From assembly GCA_964501335.1 (NCBI GenBank), contig CAZCTC010000061.1:1-46599 (forward strand): a stretch of DNA of 46,599 nt, written 5' to 3'. The notes under the pieces are model-generated. The model ran no database searches and was not told the origin of the DNA. It saw only the letters and a program-made list of their open reading frames with translations. The stretch comes from CAZCTC01 sp964501335. GTDB taxonomy: Bacteria > Chloroflexota > Anaerolineae > B4-G1 > SLSP01. Position 1 is the first letter of the stretch, and every line of letters begins with the position of its first letter. Of this stretch, positions 34,249-42,624 are shown one piece after another. A program made the translations under genes and the position numbers.

Positions 34249-36114
34249 GTGGCAACATCGGCAATGACCTCACGAAACAAAAGTTTCTTCTCCGGTTGGC
34301 GGATTTTGATTCCCCTGGTGATGATCTGGCTGGCGATGGGATTGCGTTTTTACCGGATCGACGCTCAGTCGTTCTGGAACGATGAAGGAAATGCCGCCCG
34401 GCTTTCCGAACGATCCATCGAGTTGATCATCAAAGGGGCTCAGATGGATATCCATCCCCCAGGTTATTATCTTTTCCTCCATTTCTGGCAACAGGTTGCC
34501 GGCCAATCGGAACTGGCGCAGCGGGCTTTTTCGGCTTTGTGCGGGATTGTGGCGGTGGCGGTGGCGATACGGCTGGGGCGCAGGGCGGGCGGAGGGAATA
34601 TCGGTCTGATCGCCGGCCTGCTGGCGGCCTTTAATCCGCTGGCGGTCTATTACGGCCAGGAGGCGCGGATGTATGCGCTGTTGGAGCTGGCGACGGCGCT
34701 GACCCTGTGGGCGGCGGTCGAGCTGGCGGAGCAATCTCCCCGGCACTGGCAGACGGCAGCGTTGCTGGCGGCGAGTGTGATGCTGGGGCTCTATACGCAG
34801 TATATCTATGCGCTGGCGCTGGTGGGGATCAATCTGGCGGCGGGGTTGTGGTGGCTGAGCCGTCGTCCGCTCGACTGGAAATTTCCCGGGCCCTGGTTGG
34901 GGGCGCAGGCGCTGGGGGCTGTGACCTTTTTGCCGTGGCTGCCCTATATCTTCAAGGTAGCGGGTTGGCGGCCGCCCGATCTGGCCGTCGGGTCGAGCCC
35001 GCTGGATCTGGTCCGCGCGATGCTGGTGGGGATTACCTTGCCGGCGGAGCAGGGCTGGTGGGTCATGCCGGCGGCCGGTCTTTTGCTGGTGCTGGCTTTA
35101 TTTGCTCAGCCTCGTTCGCGTTTTACCGTGTGGGCGGCGCTGGGGGCGGCGGTGCTGCCGGCGTTGTTGATTGCCGTTTTGGGCGTCTATCGGCCGGCCT
35201 ATTTGAAGTTTATGATGGCGGCGGTGGTGCCGCTGGCGGTGGTGTTGGCGATGGCGGTGAAACGGTGGCCGGTATCGTTGTTGTTGCTCTGTCTGGTCGT
35301 GGGAGTGCAGGGGGAGTCGCTAAAGCATCTCTATTACGATCCGGCCTATCAACGGGACGACTACCGGGGGATTGCGGCCTGGATTGCGGCCGAGGCGCGG
35401 CCGGGGGATGCCATTATCCTCGATGCTCCGAACCAGTGGGAAGTGTTCACCTATTACTACCGGGGGCCGTTGCCGGTCGAGCCGGCGCCCTATCATCCGA
35501 CGGCGGAAGAGGCGGCGGCGTGGATCGATCAAATGGCGGCGGAGCATGGCCGACTGTTTGTGCTCTATTGGGGCGATACCGAGTCGGATCCGCAACGTTA
35601 TCTGGAGGGCCGGCTGGCGCAGCGGGCTTATAAGACCGGCGAGCATTGGATTTCGCGGATTCGGGTGGCGTTTTATGGGGCGGGGGCGGTGCCGGAGCAG
35701 CCTGAATGGCAGATCGGGGCGGCGTTAGGGCCGTCCATTATGCTGGAGGGGACGGGAAAATTGCCTTTGCAGGTCAGGCCGGGGGATGTGATTCCGGTGA
35801 CGCTTTTCTGGCGGGCGACGGAGGCTCCAGGGCAGCGGTACAAGGTTTTTATCCATCTGGTGGGCGGCGGGGAGCAGCCGGTGACGCAGAACGATTCTGA
35901 GCCGGGAGCGGGGTTCAATCCGACCGACGGTTGGGGGGCGGAGACGCTGGTCGCGGATCGCTATGGGATTTATGTGCCCCGGGATTTGCCTCCCGGGGAG
36001 TACACCTTGTGGGTGGGGATGTATGGATTTGACGGTCAACGCTTGCCGGTTATGCTGGCGGGGGCGGCGGCCGGGGATCGGGTTGAAGTGGGCCGTATCA
36101 CGGTTGAAAAATAG
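34249..36114 (+). CDS. Family-39-type membrane glycosyltransferase
   Basis: A 621-residue membrane protein. The first-loop acidic motif is AQSFWNDEGNAARLSERS, then MDIHPPGYYLFLHFW and YYGQEARMYALLELATAL, all hallmarks of GT39/PMT_2 polyprenyl-phosphate-dependent transferases. About 10 helices fill residues 15-370. The C-terminal 250 residues are extracytoplasmic and end in a beta-sandwich (LPPGEYTLWVGMYGF...). The donor and acceptor are unknown. GTG at 34249 with AGAGGAAA upstream is used; ATG at 34264 is an alternative. Confidence 0.85.
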   Translation: MATSAMTSRNKSFFSGWRILIPLVMIWLAMGLRFYRIDAQSFWNDEGNAARLSERSIELIIKGAQMDIHPPGYYLFLHFWQQVAGQSELAQRAFSALCGIVAVAVAIRLGRRAGGGNIGLIAGLLAAFNPLAVYYGQEARMYALLELATALTLWAAVELAEQSPRHWQTAALLAASVMLGLYTQYIYALALVGINLAAGLWWLSRRPLDWKFPGPWLGAQALGAVTFLPWLPYIFKVAGWRPPDLAVGSSPLDLVRAMLVGITLPAEQGWWVMPAAGLLLVLALFAQPRSRFTVWAALGAAVLPALLIAVLGVYRPAYLKFMMAAVVPLAVVLAMAVKRWPVSLLLLCLVVGVQGESLKHLYYDPAYQRDDYRGIAAWIAAEARPGDAIILDAPNQWEVFTYYYRGPLPVEPAPYHPTAEEAAAWIDQMAAEHGRLFVLYWGDTESDPQRYLEGRLAQRAYKTGEHWISRIRVAFYGAGAVPEQPEWQIGAALGPSIMLEGTGKLPLQVRPGDVIPVTLFWRATEAPGQRYKVFIHLVGGGEQPVTQNDSEPGAGFNPTDGWGAETLVADRYGIYVPRDLPPGEYTLWVGMYGFDGQRLPVMLAGAAAGDRVEVGRITVEK

Positions 36115-36154
36115 GATCGACCGGTGCGGTTAATCCGTAAAAGCGGAGAAAAAA

Positions 36155-36262
36155 GCTCGTGTTTTTGCGCGCATTCTGATGCGCGCAAAAACACAAACAA
36201 AAAAACCTCTCTGTCCATCCTGCGCGTCGCTTTTCCCCTGTAAAGTGTCTGTGCGGGACGTA
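36155..36262 (-). repeat. Dispersed hairpin element, reverse orientation
   Basis: A perfect 16-bp stem 36159-36174 with 36179-36194 (loop TCTG) followed by CCTCTCTGTCC, GCGCGTCGC and GTGCGGGACG. The element runs to within 13 nt of the next ATG and includes the AAGGAG ribosome-binding site at its edge. Confidence 0.8.
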
Positions 36263-36273
36263 AGGAGCATACT

Positions 36274-37296
36274 ATGAAATCAACTTTGGCGATTGAGACG
36301 GAACAGTTAGGACGGGTTTATCAAATTCGCGGGATCGGCAAAGGTGAGAAGACCAAAGAGCTGAAGGCTTTGCAGGATGTCGATTTGCAGGTATCGCGCG
36401 GCGAGTTGTTCGGTCTGCTGGGGCCGAACGGGGCCGGAAAGACTACCCTGATCAAGATCCTGACAACGTTGCTGGGACCGACTTCGGGAGTGGGGCGGGT
36501 GGCCGGTTACGATGTGCAGAAAGAAGCTCAGCAGGTCCGGGAGCGGATCAACATGGTCTCGGGCGGGGAATCTTCGGGCTATGGGCTGCTCACCGTGCGG
36601 GAAAATCTGTGGATGTTTGCGCAGTTCTACGGGATTCCTTCCCGGATTGCCAATGAACGAATCAAAGAATTGATGGGGATGGTCGGGATGGGGGAGCGGT
36701 TGAATACCAAATCTTCGGATCTCTCGACCGGGTTGCGGCAGAAGATGAATATTGTGCGCGGTTTTCTCACCGATCCGGAGGTGCTGTTCCTGGATGAGCC
36801 GACTCTGGGATTGGATGTGAATGCTTCGCGGGACATCCGATCCTTTATCCGGCAGTGGATGGAGGTCGATCCCCAGCGGACGTTGTTGTTGACCACCCAT
36901 TATATGGTAGAAGCGGATGAGTTGTGCGATCGGGTGGCGATTATCAATCAGGGGCGGGTGCTGGCCTGCGATACGCCGGCGGCGTTGAAGCGGCGGTTGC
37001 AGCAGGATGTCTTTTTCCGGATCGAGGTCAGTCCCTTGAACGGGTTGAATTTGCAGACGCTGGAAAGCGTGCCGGGCGTGCTCAAAGTGCTCCACACGCC
37101 GGAGGATGGGCGGGCTTCTCTGGAATTTTCCCTGAAAGAGGAAGCTGTGTTGGGGCCGCTGGTCAATCAATTAACTACCGCCGGGATTCGGTTGCTCAAC
37201 TTGACGAAGCGGGAACCGACGCTCGAGGATGTCTTTGTGGATCTGGTGGGACACAGTCTGGAAGCCGGCGATGAGGTCACAGGGGAGGGGACATGA
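36274..37296 (+). CDS. ABC-2 type exporter ATPase
   Basis: A 340-residue ATP-binding protein of a DrrA/NodI-like exporter. Walker A GPNGAGKTT (50-58), signature LSTGLRQKM (150-158; Thr in place of the third-position Gly), Walker B LFLDEPTLGLD (171-181), and switch His in LLLTTHYMVEADEL. The C-terminal ~100 residues form the extra domain common in this class. AAGGAG precedes the ATG. The first gene of a three-gene exporter; the substrate is unknown. Confidence 0.92.
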   Translation: MKSTLAIETEQLGRVYQIRGIGKGEKTKELKALQDVDLQVSRGELFGLLGPNGAGKTTLIKILTTLLGPTSGVGRVAGYDVQKEAQQVRERINMVSGGESSGYGLLTVRENLWMFAQFYGIPSRIANERIKELMGMVGMGERLNTKSSDLSTGLRQKMNIVRGFLTDPEVLFLDEPTLGLDVNASRDIRSFIRQWMEVDPQRTLLLTTHYMVEADELCDRVAIINQGRVLACDTPAALKRRLQQDVFFRIEVSPLNGLNLQTLESVPGVLKVLHTPEDGRASLEFSLKEEAVLGPLVNQLTTAGIRLLNLTKREPTLEDVFVDLVGHSLEAGDEVTGEGT

Positions 37297-38135
37297 GCGC
37301 GTTACAACATGTCCGGAAGAATCGGGGTTGGCGGCTCTTTTTGCAAACGGTGGTGGCCCGGGCCTATCCGCGGATCATCGGTCAACAGCGGGATCTCTCC
37401 TGGCTCTTTTTCGATATTCTGCTTCCGATGTTGGGAGTCTCGGCCTACGTTTTCGTCTACCGGGCTATCCAGGCGCCGGAGGAGTATGTGGGATTTGTGG
37501 TGGTGGGTGGGGCGATGACTGCATTTTGGCTGAATGTGCTGTGGAGCATGTCGAGTCAGCTTTACTGGGAGAAGGAGACCGGCAATCTGGCGCTCTACAT
37601 CATGGCGCCCAACTCGATGATGGCGGTGTTGTTGGGGATGGCCCTGGGCGGAATGGTGGCGACCTTGCTGCGGGCGTTGGTGATTCTGACGTTGGGCAGT
37701 TTGCTTTTTCAGGTGAAGTATGCGGTGGTCGATTTGCCGGCCTTGCTGGCAGTGTTTGCCCTGACGATGACGGCTTTGTATGGATTGGGGATGGTGCTGG
37801 CCTCTTTTTTCCTTTTGTTGAGCCGGGAGGCCTGGCATCTGGCGAGTCTGGCCCAGGAGCCGGTCTATTTGCTTTCCGGCCTTTACTTTCCGATCAAGGA
37901 ACTGAACTTCTGGGTAGCGACGGCGGCTTCGGTGATTCCTTTGACCCTGGGATTGGATGCCATGCGCCAGCTGGTTTTCCCTTCCGGGGCGACCCTGGGG
38001 TTTTTGAGCGTAAAAGTGGAACTGGGCGTGCTGATCGGGCTCTGTGTGCTCTTTCTAGGGGCTTCTCAGGCCATGCTGGGATATATGGAGCGATTGGCCG
38101 TGCGTGAAGGTCGGATTACGGAGAGCCGGAGGTAG
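37293..38135 (+). CDS. ABC-2 type exporter permease
   Basis: A 280-residue membrane subunit with six predicted helices in the ABC2_membrane arrangement. It has a cytoplasmic N-terminus (ISW-type LSWLFFDILLPMLGVSAYVFVY) and SQLYWEKETGNLALYIMAPNSMMAVLLG, the elbow-like pattern of these permeases, then EPVYLLSGLYFPIKELNFWVATAASVIPLT. The 4-nt ATGA overlap with the ATPase gene indicates coupling. It probably forms a heterodimer with the next gene's product. Confidence 0.9.
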   Translation: MSALQHVRKNRGWRLFLQTVVARAYPRIIGQQRDLSWLFFDILLPMLGVSAYVFVYRAIQAPEEYVGFVVVGGAMTAFWLNVLWSMSSQLYWEKETGNLALYIMAPNSMMAVLLGMALGGMVATLLRALVILTLGSLLFQVKYAVVDLPALLAVFALTMTALYGLGMVLASFFLLLSREAWHLASLAQEPVYLLSGLYFPIKELNFWVATAASVIPLTLGLDAMRQLVFPSGATLGFLSVKVELGVLIGLCVLFLGASQAMLGYMERLAVREGRITESRR

Positions 38136-38138
38136 GCA

Positions 38139-39017
38139 ATGGCAGTCCTGGAAAACCAAAGGTTGCGCCGGCAGCGATACTGGCGTTCGTTTTGGGTGGC
38201 GGCCTGGTTGGGGTGGCAGATCGAATCGAACTGGGCGGATCCCTTTCTATTTGCGATCTATTCGATTGCCAAACCCCTGGCGAGTGCTTTGATTCTGGTC
38301 GTAATGTACAGTGTGGTGAGTGGGGCGACTTTCAATTCGCCGATTTTCCCCTATATTTACCTGGGAAATGCTTTTTACATGTACGTCGGGGCGGTGATGA
38401 CCGGGGTTTCGTGGGCAGTGATCGACGATCGCGAGCATTATAAGACTCTGAAGTACATGTATGTGGCGCCGATCGAGATGCCGCTTTATCTTTTGGGGCG
38501 GGGGGTCGCGAGGTTTATCACTGCGAGCTTTTCTGTGATTATTACGCTTGCAGTGGGGGTGCTGTTTCTCCATGTCCCTCTGGATTTGACCGTGGTCAAC
38601 TGGCCCTTTTTCATAATCGTATTATTATTAGGGGTAGTGATGTTAGCGTTGTTGGGTCTGCTGCTGGCCGGCTTGACCTTGTTGTTGGTAAGACATGAAG
38701 GTGCGCTGGGCGAAGCAGTAGCAGGAGCACTTTACATTTTCAGCGGAGCAATTTTTCCCCTTGAAGTTCTTCCCATGTGGTTACGTCCTTTGGGCTATGC
38801 CATGCCGATCACGTACTGGTTGGAATTGTTGCGGCGGATCTTGATCGGCTCGGTGGCCCAGGCCTTCCCCACGTTGGCCGGATTCAGCAATTTACAACTT
38901 CTGGGGATCCTCTGTGGGTTGACCCTGGTTTTCGGGCTGGGGGCCGCGGTGGTTTTTTCTTTATGTGAGCGGCGGGCCCGGGAGCTGGGACGGATTGACC
39001 GCACCACCAATTATTAA
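38139..39017 (+). CDS. ABC-2 type exporter permease (second subunit)
   Basis: A 292-residue membrane subunit paralogous in architecture to the preceding permease: six helices, VIDDREHYKTLKYMYVAPIEMPLYLLGRGVARFI after the second helix, and FSGAIFPLEVLPMWLRPLGYAMPITYWLELLRRILIG in the last extracytoplasmic region. GGAGG lies 7 nt upstream. Together with the ATPase and first permease it makes a complete exporter. The stop is 18 nt before the eCIS promoter. Confidence 0.9.
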   Translation: MAVLENQRLRRQRYWRSFWVAAWLGWQIESNWADPFLFAIYSIAKPLASALILVVMYSVVSGATFNSPIFPYIYLGNAFYMYVGAVMTGVSWAVIDDREHYKTLKYMYVAPIEMPLYLLGRGVARFITASFSVIITLAVGVLFLHVPLDLTVVNWPFFIIVLLLGVVMLALLGLLLAGLTLLLVRHEGALGEAVAGALYIFSGAIFPLEVLPMWLRPLGYAMPITYWLELLRRILIGSVAQAFPTLAGFSNLQLLGILCGLTLVFGLGAAVVFSLCERRARELGRIDRTTNY

Positions 39018-39035
39018 TAATTTTAAATTCAGCAG

Positions 39036-39064
39036 TTGCATAGTTAACAAAGTTGTGCTACAAT
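39036..39064 (+). promoter_or_regulatory. eCIS operon promoter
   Basis: TTGCAT (39036-39041), 17-nt spacer, TACAAT (39059-39064), in an A/T-rich gap between the exporter genes and the injection-system operon. Confidence 0.75.
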
Positions 39065-39066
39065 AC

Positions 39067-39223
39067 CTGTGCCTTAATATTCACCCCCAAATAAAGTGGT
39101 CCTCTTGGGGTAGGCACGGTCGCAAATAGCCTCGGCAGATGGGATAACCGATTCGGCGCTGCTTGGAGCGCCCCAACGTGGGTTCTGCACCCGCGTAACT
39201 GAGGAGAAAGGCCCTTTTATCGC
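39067..39223 (+). promoter_or_regulatory. Structured 5' leader of the eCIS operon
   Basis: About 155 nt of untranslated leader with several possible stems: GTGCC with GGCAC enclosing CCCCAA with TTGGGG; CGG...CCG near 39135-39155; GGCGCT with AGCGCC near 39156-39173; and ACGTGGGT with ACCCGCGT near 39177-39197. The last precedes TGAGGAGAAAGG. No known riboswitch family can be assigned by eye. It could be a regulatory leader or simply a stable 5' end. Confidence 0.55.
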
Positions 39224-40060
39224 ATGTTTGACGATTTAGACGAAGCCTTGCGTTTGCTACTGATTAAAGAATTGCCTATCCGGAATAATGAAATCGACGT
39301 TCAGTTCAATCAGCCAAAGCGCGAGTGGTCTGCTCGTCTGAGTCGTCCCACCTTAAATTTCTATCTGTACGATCTACGGGAGAATGTCAAATTACGGCAT
39401 CCTACCCGGCAATGGCAGGTGGAAGGGCGACAGGCGACCAGTGCTCAGTTGCGGCGGCAACCCCTCCGGTTGGATTTGCGTTATGCCATGACCAGTTGGG
39501 CGACCGATCCTGCTGACGAGCATCGTTTATTAACACGCGCGCTGATGGTGCTGTTCCGATTCCCAGAAATGCCAGATGAGTTTATGGTTAACAGTCTGCG
39601 CAATCAACCGGCACCCATCTCTCTGGAAGTAGCGCAACCCGATACCTTACAAAACCCGACCGACTTTTGGAGCACCATGGATAACGAGATTCGGCCCGTC
39701 GTGCCGTGTACCATAACGATGGCCCTGGATCCGTTTGAAAAGGTTGAACTTACACTGCCGACCATCCAACAACGTGGGTCAAAATTCGACGATGCGGATG
39801 CCCTGACTCCTAAGGACAAGGAGTCTTCGCCGGTGGAATTCTGGGAAGTTAAAGGTAAACTCCGTGGCCCTCTACCTATCCGGTATACCCGGATGAAGCT
39901 GGTAGAGATGGAGATCAAAGTTCCGGTCCAACGCGATGGTACGTTCCGAATCAAAGGTCTGCGGGCCGGGAATTATACATTGGAAGTCACGGTGGCAGGG
40001 GGGCCTCCTAAACGGCATACCATCACCGTACCTTCACGGGAATACATCATAGAGTTGTAG
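39224..40060 (+). CDS. eCIS tail terminator/cap protein (DUF4255, Pvc16-like)
   Basis: A 278-residue protein whose first ~200 residues match the DUF4255/Pvc16 N-terminal family: MFDDLDEALRLLLIKEL, PTLNFYLYDLRENVKLR, the LRLDLRYAMTSWATDPADEHRLLTRALMVLFRF core. Such proteins cap the distal end of the tube/sheath in contractile injection systems. Residues 205-278 (VPVQRDGTFRIKGLRAGNYTLEVT) add a carboxypeptidase-regulatory-like beta domain. It is the first gene of the eCIS operon, placed directly before the sheath, as is common in such clusters. AAAGG lies about 11 nt before the ATG. Confidence 0.88.
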   Translation: MFDDLDEALRLLLIKELPIRNNEIDVQFNQPKREWSARLSRPTLNFYLYDLRENVKLRHPTRQWQVEGRQATSAQLRRQPLRLDLRYAMTSWATDPADEHRLLTRALMVLFRFPEMPDEFMVNSLRNQPAPISLEVAQPDTLQNPTDFWSTMDNEIRPVVPCTITMALDPFEKVELTLPTIQQRGSKFDDADALTPKDKESSPVEFWEVKGKLRGPLPIRYTRMKLVEMEIKVPVQRDGTFRIKGLRAGNYTLEVTVAGGPPKRHTITVPSREYIIEL

Positions 40061-40212
40061 CCGGGTTTCCGGGATACCGAGAAATCGTGGCGTTAGGAAA
40101 GGAGGAGCGGTAACGGTAGGGACCGACAATGCAAGGGAATGATTCAATATTGCCTCGCTTTTGGGAAGGGAAATCAAATATTCAAGCCTGCGATCTCTAA
40201 GGAGGACCTGTA

Positions 40213-41874
40213 ATGCCAGAGTATCTTTCTCCGGGTGTTTATGTCGAGGAAATCGACCGCGGCCCTAAGCCAATTGAGGGTGTCGGGACGGCCATGGCCG
40301 TGTTTGTCGGCTTCACCGAAAAAGCCCAGATGACTGACGTCGTGGACGGTGAGGTGGTGACTCGTGATCTGTTGGGGAAGGCGCAGTTGGTCACCAACTG
40401 GAGCCAGTTCGTGGAGCGCTTTGGCAGCTTCGTGGACGGCGCCCTGATGCCCCATTCTGTTTACGGGTACTTCCTGAACGGTGGGACGCGGTGCTATGTC
40501 GTCAGCGTCAAGACCATCGATAAGGCCCAGACGGCTGTCCTGAACGGCGAAGGCAAGCCTTCGTTGGTGGTCCGTGCCAAGCAGGCCGGCTTCGACGGGA
40601 TGCGGTTGCGGGTGCGGATTGACGTTCCCGATCAGCCTGCGCTGCCCGGCGGCAAGCCTGCCAAGAAAGACGACAAGGGTGGGGAGGAAGGCGCGGCTGC
40701 CCCCTCTGCATCCGGCGGCTCCGACAATCGCCCCTTCACGGTTACCGTGGAACGCGAAAAGGCGACCGGTGGCTGGCAAGTTAAGGAAGTCCTGCACGAC
40801 GTGCAGATGGTCGAGGAAACCGATGAGAACGGTCAAAAGCAGGTTCGCGTTGCCTTCAAAGACAACAAGGCCCCGCAGTTGGTCGACATCTTGATCCCGG
40901 AGACGACCATGCCGTTGGCCAAACTGTTGCCCCGGCAACAGGAGCAGTCGCTCAAGATCGAGAGCAAGGTATTGGCCCCCGCTACCGCCGCAGATTTCCA
41001 GGGGGATATCACCTCCCGGACCGGTATCGAAGGGTTGGAAGAACTCGACGACGCCACCATGCTGGTGGTGCCCGACCTGATGACGCCCATGCCCGGGCAG
41101 AAAGCGGTCGACCTGGACACCGTGAAAGCGGTCCAGACCATGATGATTGCTCACTGCGAGAAGATGGGCGACCGTGTGGCCATCCTGGATGCGCCGCCGG
41201 GGATGTCTCCTCAGCAGATCAAGAAATGGCGCATGGACATCGCCGGATACGATTCCAGCTATGCCGCGCTGTACTACCCGTGGGTCGAAGTCAGCGACCC
41301 TGTGACCAATCGGCCGAAGTTGGTACCGCCTTCAGGGCACGTCGCTGGGGTCTGGGCCCGCAACGATGGAACCCGTGGTGTGCACAAGGCGCCCGCCAAT
41401 GAAATCGTGCGCGGGGCGACCGGATTGGCCTACAATCTGACCAAGGGCGAGCAAGACACGCTGAACCCCAATGGGATCAACTGTATCCGGGCCTTCCCGG
41501 GCATGGGGATCCGGGTTTGGGGCGCTCGCACCTTGTCGAGCAACCCGAGCTGGCGCTATATCAACGTCCGCCGGTTGTTCAACTACATTGAGAAGTCCAT
41601 CGAGCGGGGGACTCAGTGGGTCGTCTTCGAACCCAACGATCCCCGGCTCTGGGACGCGGTGAAGGGCGATGTGACGGCCTTCCTGACCACGGTTTGGCGC
41701 GATGGCGCTCTGTTCGGTGCTTCACCGGCGCAGGCTTTCTACGTCAAGTGCGATGCCGAACTGAACCCCGCCGAATCGCGGGACCTGGGACGCTTGATCA
41801 TCGAGATCGGTCTGGCTCCCGTAAAGCCGGCCGAATTTGTTATTTTCCGCCTCAGCCAGTGGGCTGGCCAGTAA
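40213..41874 (+). CDS. eCIS contractile sheath protein
   Basis: A 553-residue phage-tail-sheath family protein forming the contractile outer cylinder. The start YLSPGVYVEEIDRGPKPIEGVGTA is the universal sheath N-terminus, used for subunit handshake. The conserved C-terminal sheath domain is PAQAFYVKCDAELNPAESRDLGRLIIEIGLAPVKPAEFVIFRLSQWAGQ. An AGVWARNDGTRGVHKAPANE segment is diagnostic. Residues about 148-178 are a Lys/Gly/Ala-rich linker (GGKPAKKDDKGGEEGAAAPS), probably surface exposed. AAGGAGG precedes the ATG. Codons here favour C-ending and AAG forms more than surrounding genes, suggesting high expression (not quantified). Confidence 0.96.
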   Translation: MPEYLSPGVYVEEIDRGPKPIEGVGTAMAVFVGFTEKAQMTDVVDGEVVTRDLLGKAQLVTNWSQFVERFGSFVDGALMPHSVYGYFLNGGTRCYVVSVKTIDKAQTAVLNGEGKPSLVVRAKQAGFDGMRLRVRIDVPDQPALPGGKPAKKDDKGGEEGAAAPSASGGSDNRPFTVTVEREKATGGWQVKEVLHDVQMVEETDENGQKQVRVAFKDNKAPQLVDILIPETTMPLAKLLPRQQEQSLKIESKVLAPATAADFQGDITSRTGIEGLEELDDATMLVVPDLMTPMPGQKAVDLDTVKAVQTMMIAHCEKMGDRVAILDAPPGMSPQQIKKWRMDIAGYDSSYAALYYPWVEVSDPVTNRPKLVPPSGHVAGVWARNDGTRGVHKAPANEIVRGATGLAYNLTKGEQDTLNPNGINCIRAFPGMGIRVWGARTLSSNPSWRYINVRRLFNYIEKSIERGTQWVVFEPNDPRLWDAVKGDVTAFLTTVWRDGALFGASPAQAFYVKCDAELNPAESRDLGRLIIEIGLAPVKPAEFVIFRLSQWAGQ

Positions 41875-41896
41875 AATCCTTAGGAGGTAAGGGGAC

Positions 41897-42352
41897 ATGG
41901 GTGACGCACGTGGTTCTGATCCGCTCGTAAGTTTCAATTTCCGGTTGGAAGTTCATGGTGAGACCGAGATCATCGGTTACTTCACCGAGGTTGCCGGCAT
42001 CGGTTCCGAGCACGATGTTATCGAGCACAAGGTTGTCGATGACAAAGGCAAAGAACTGGTCCAGATGATTCCTGGCCGCTTAAAGTGGACCCAGGTCACG
42101 CTGAAGCGTGGCATTACCGCGGACGCCAAGTTCTGGGACTGGCGGCAGAAGGTTGTTGACGGCTCCACCGAAAAAGCCCGCTCCAATTGCGCCGTTGTCA
42201 TGATGGACCGCAATTACAACGACGTGGCTCGGTGGGAATTCGTCCGCGCCTGGCCTTCAAAGATCACCGGCCCCGCCATCAAGTCCGACAGCAACGAGTT
42301 CGGGATTGAAGAAATCACGCTCGTTCACGAAGGCATGCTCCGCGTCAAGTAA
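41897..42352 (+). CDS. eCIS inner tube protein (gp19/Pvc1-like)
   Basis: A 151-residue T4-gp19-like tube subunit. PLVSFNFRLEVHGETEIIGYFTEVAGIGSE, PGRLKWTQVTLKRGITADAKFWDWRQKV and NEFGIEEITLVHEGMLRVK form the family's beta-barrel pattern. Compared with the two other tube-family proteins in this operon it lacks HKEGGVNDHVH and has IEHKVVDDKGKELVQ instead. Its position directly after the sheath marks it as the main tube. AGGAGG lies upstream. A terminator-like hairpin ~95 nt downstream may make sheath/tube mRNA more abundant. Confidence 0.95.
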   Translation: MGDARGSDPLVSFNFRLEVHGETEIIGYFTEVAGIGSEHDVIEHKVVDDKGKELVQMIPGRLKWTQVTLKRGITADAKFWDWRQKVVDGSTEKARSNCAVVMMDRNYNDVARWEFVRAWPSKITGPAIKSDSNEFGIEEITLVHEGMLRVK

Positions 42353-42445
42353 TTCGACGCGACAGCGCTCTTTCTAAGGGCTATGCAGAGGTGCGGAGTG
42401 CGGTGGGGGCGCCAGCCCATGCCAAGCTCCGCCCCTCTGTGCCAG

Positions 42446-42483
42446 AGGGAGTTATGGGCCGTGGGGCGTGAACTCCCTTTTTT
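42446..42483 (+). terminator. Intrinsic terminator/attenuator after sheath-tube genes
   Basis: An 8-bp stem AGGGAGTT (42446-42453) with AACTCCCT (42471-42478), 17-nt loop, followed by a run of six T ending at 42483. The operon continues beyond it, so partial termination is expected. Confidence 0.72.
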
Positions 42484-42624
42484 CTTCTCTCAATTGCGGT
42501 GTGTAGTTCGGTTGTAATCTCGGAACGGTGAGCGCCGCAGGATTGAATCCCCTGCGCCTTTCCGGTTTACCGGAGTTGCGTTCTTCGTCTCAGAGAATCT
42601 ATCCAGTTCCAGGAGCACGAGTTC

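Noticed and set aside
70..36194. Repeated palindromes as a CRISPR array
   Set aside because: Copies are single, kilobases apart, with varying stems and no regular spacers or cas genes.
39067..39223. Assignment of the eCIS leader to the c-di-GMP-I riboswitch family
   Set aside because: Only one short patch is similar; the paired stems and tetraloop/receptor pattern of that family cannot be laid over it.
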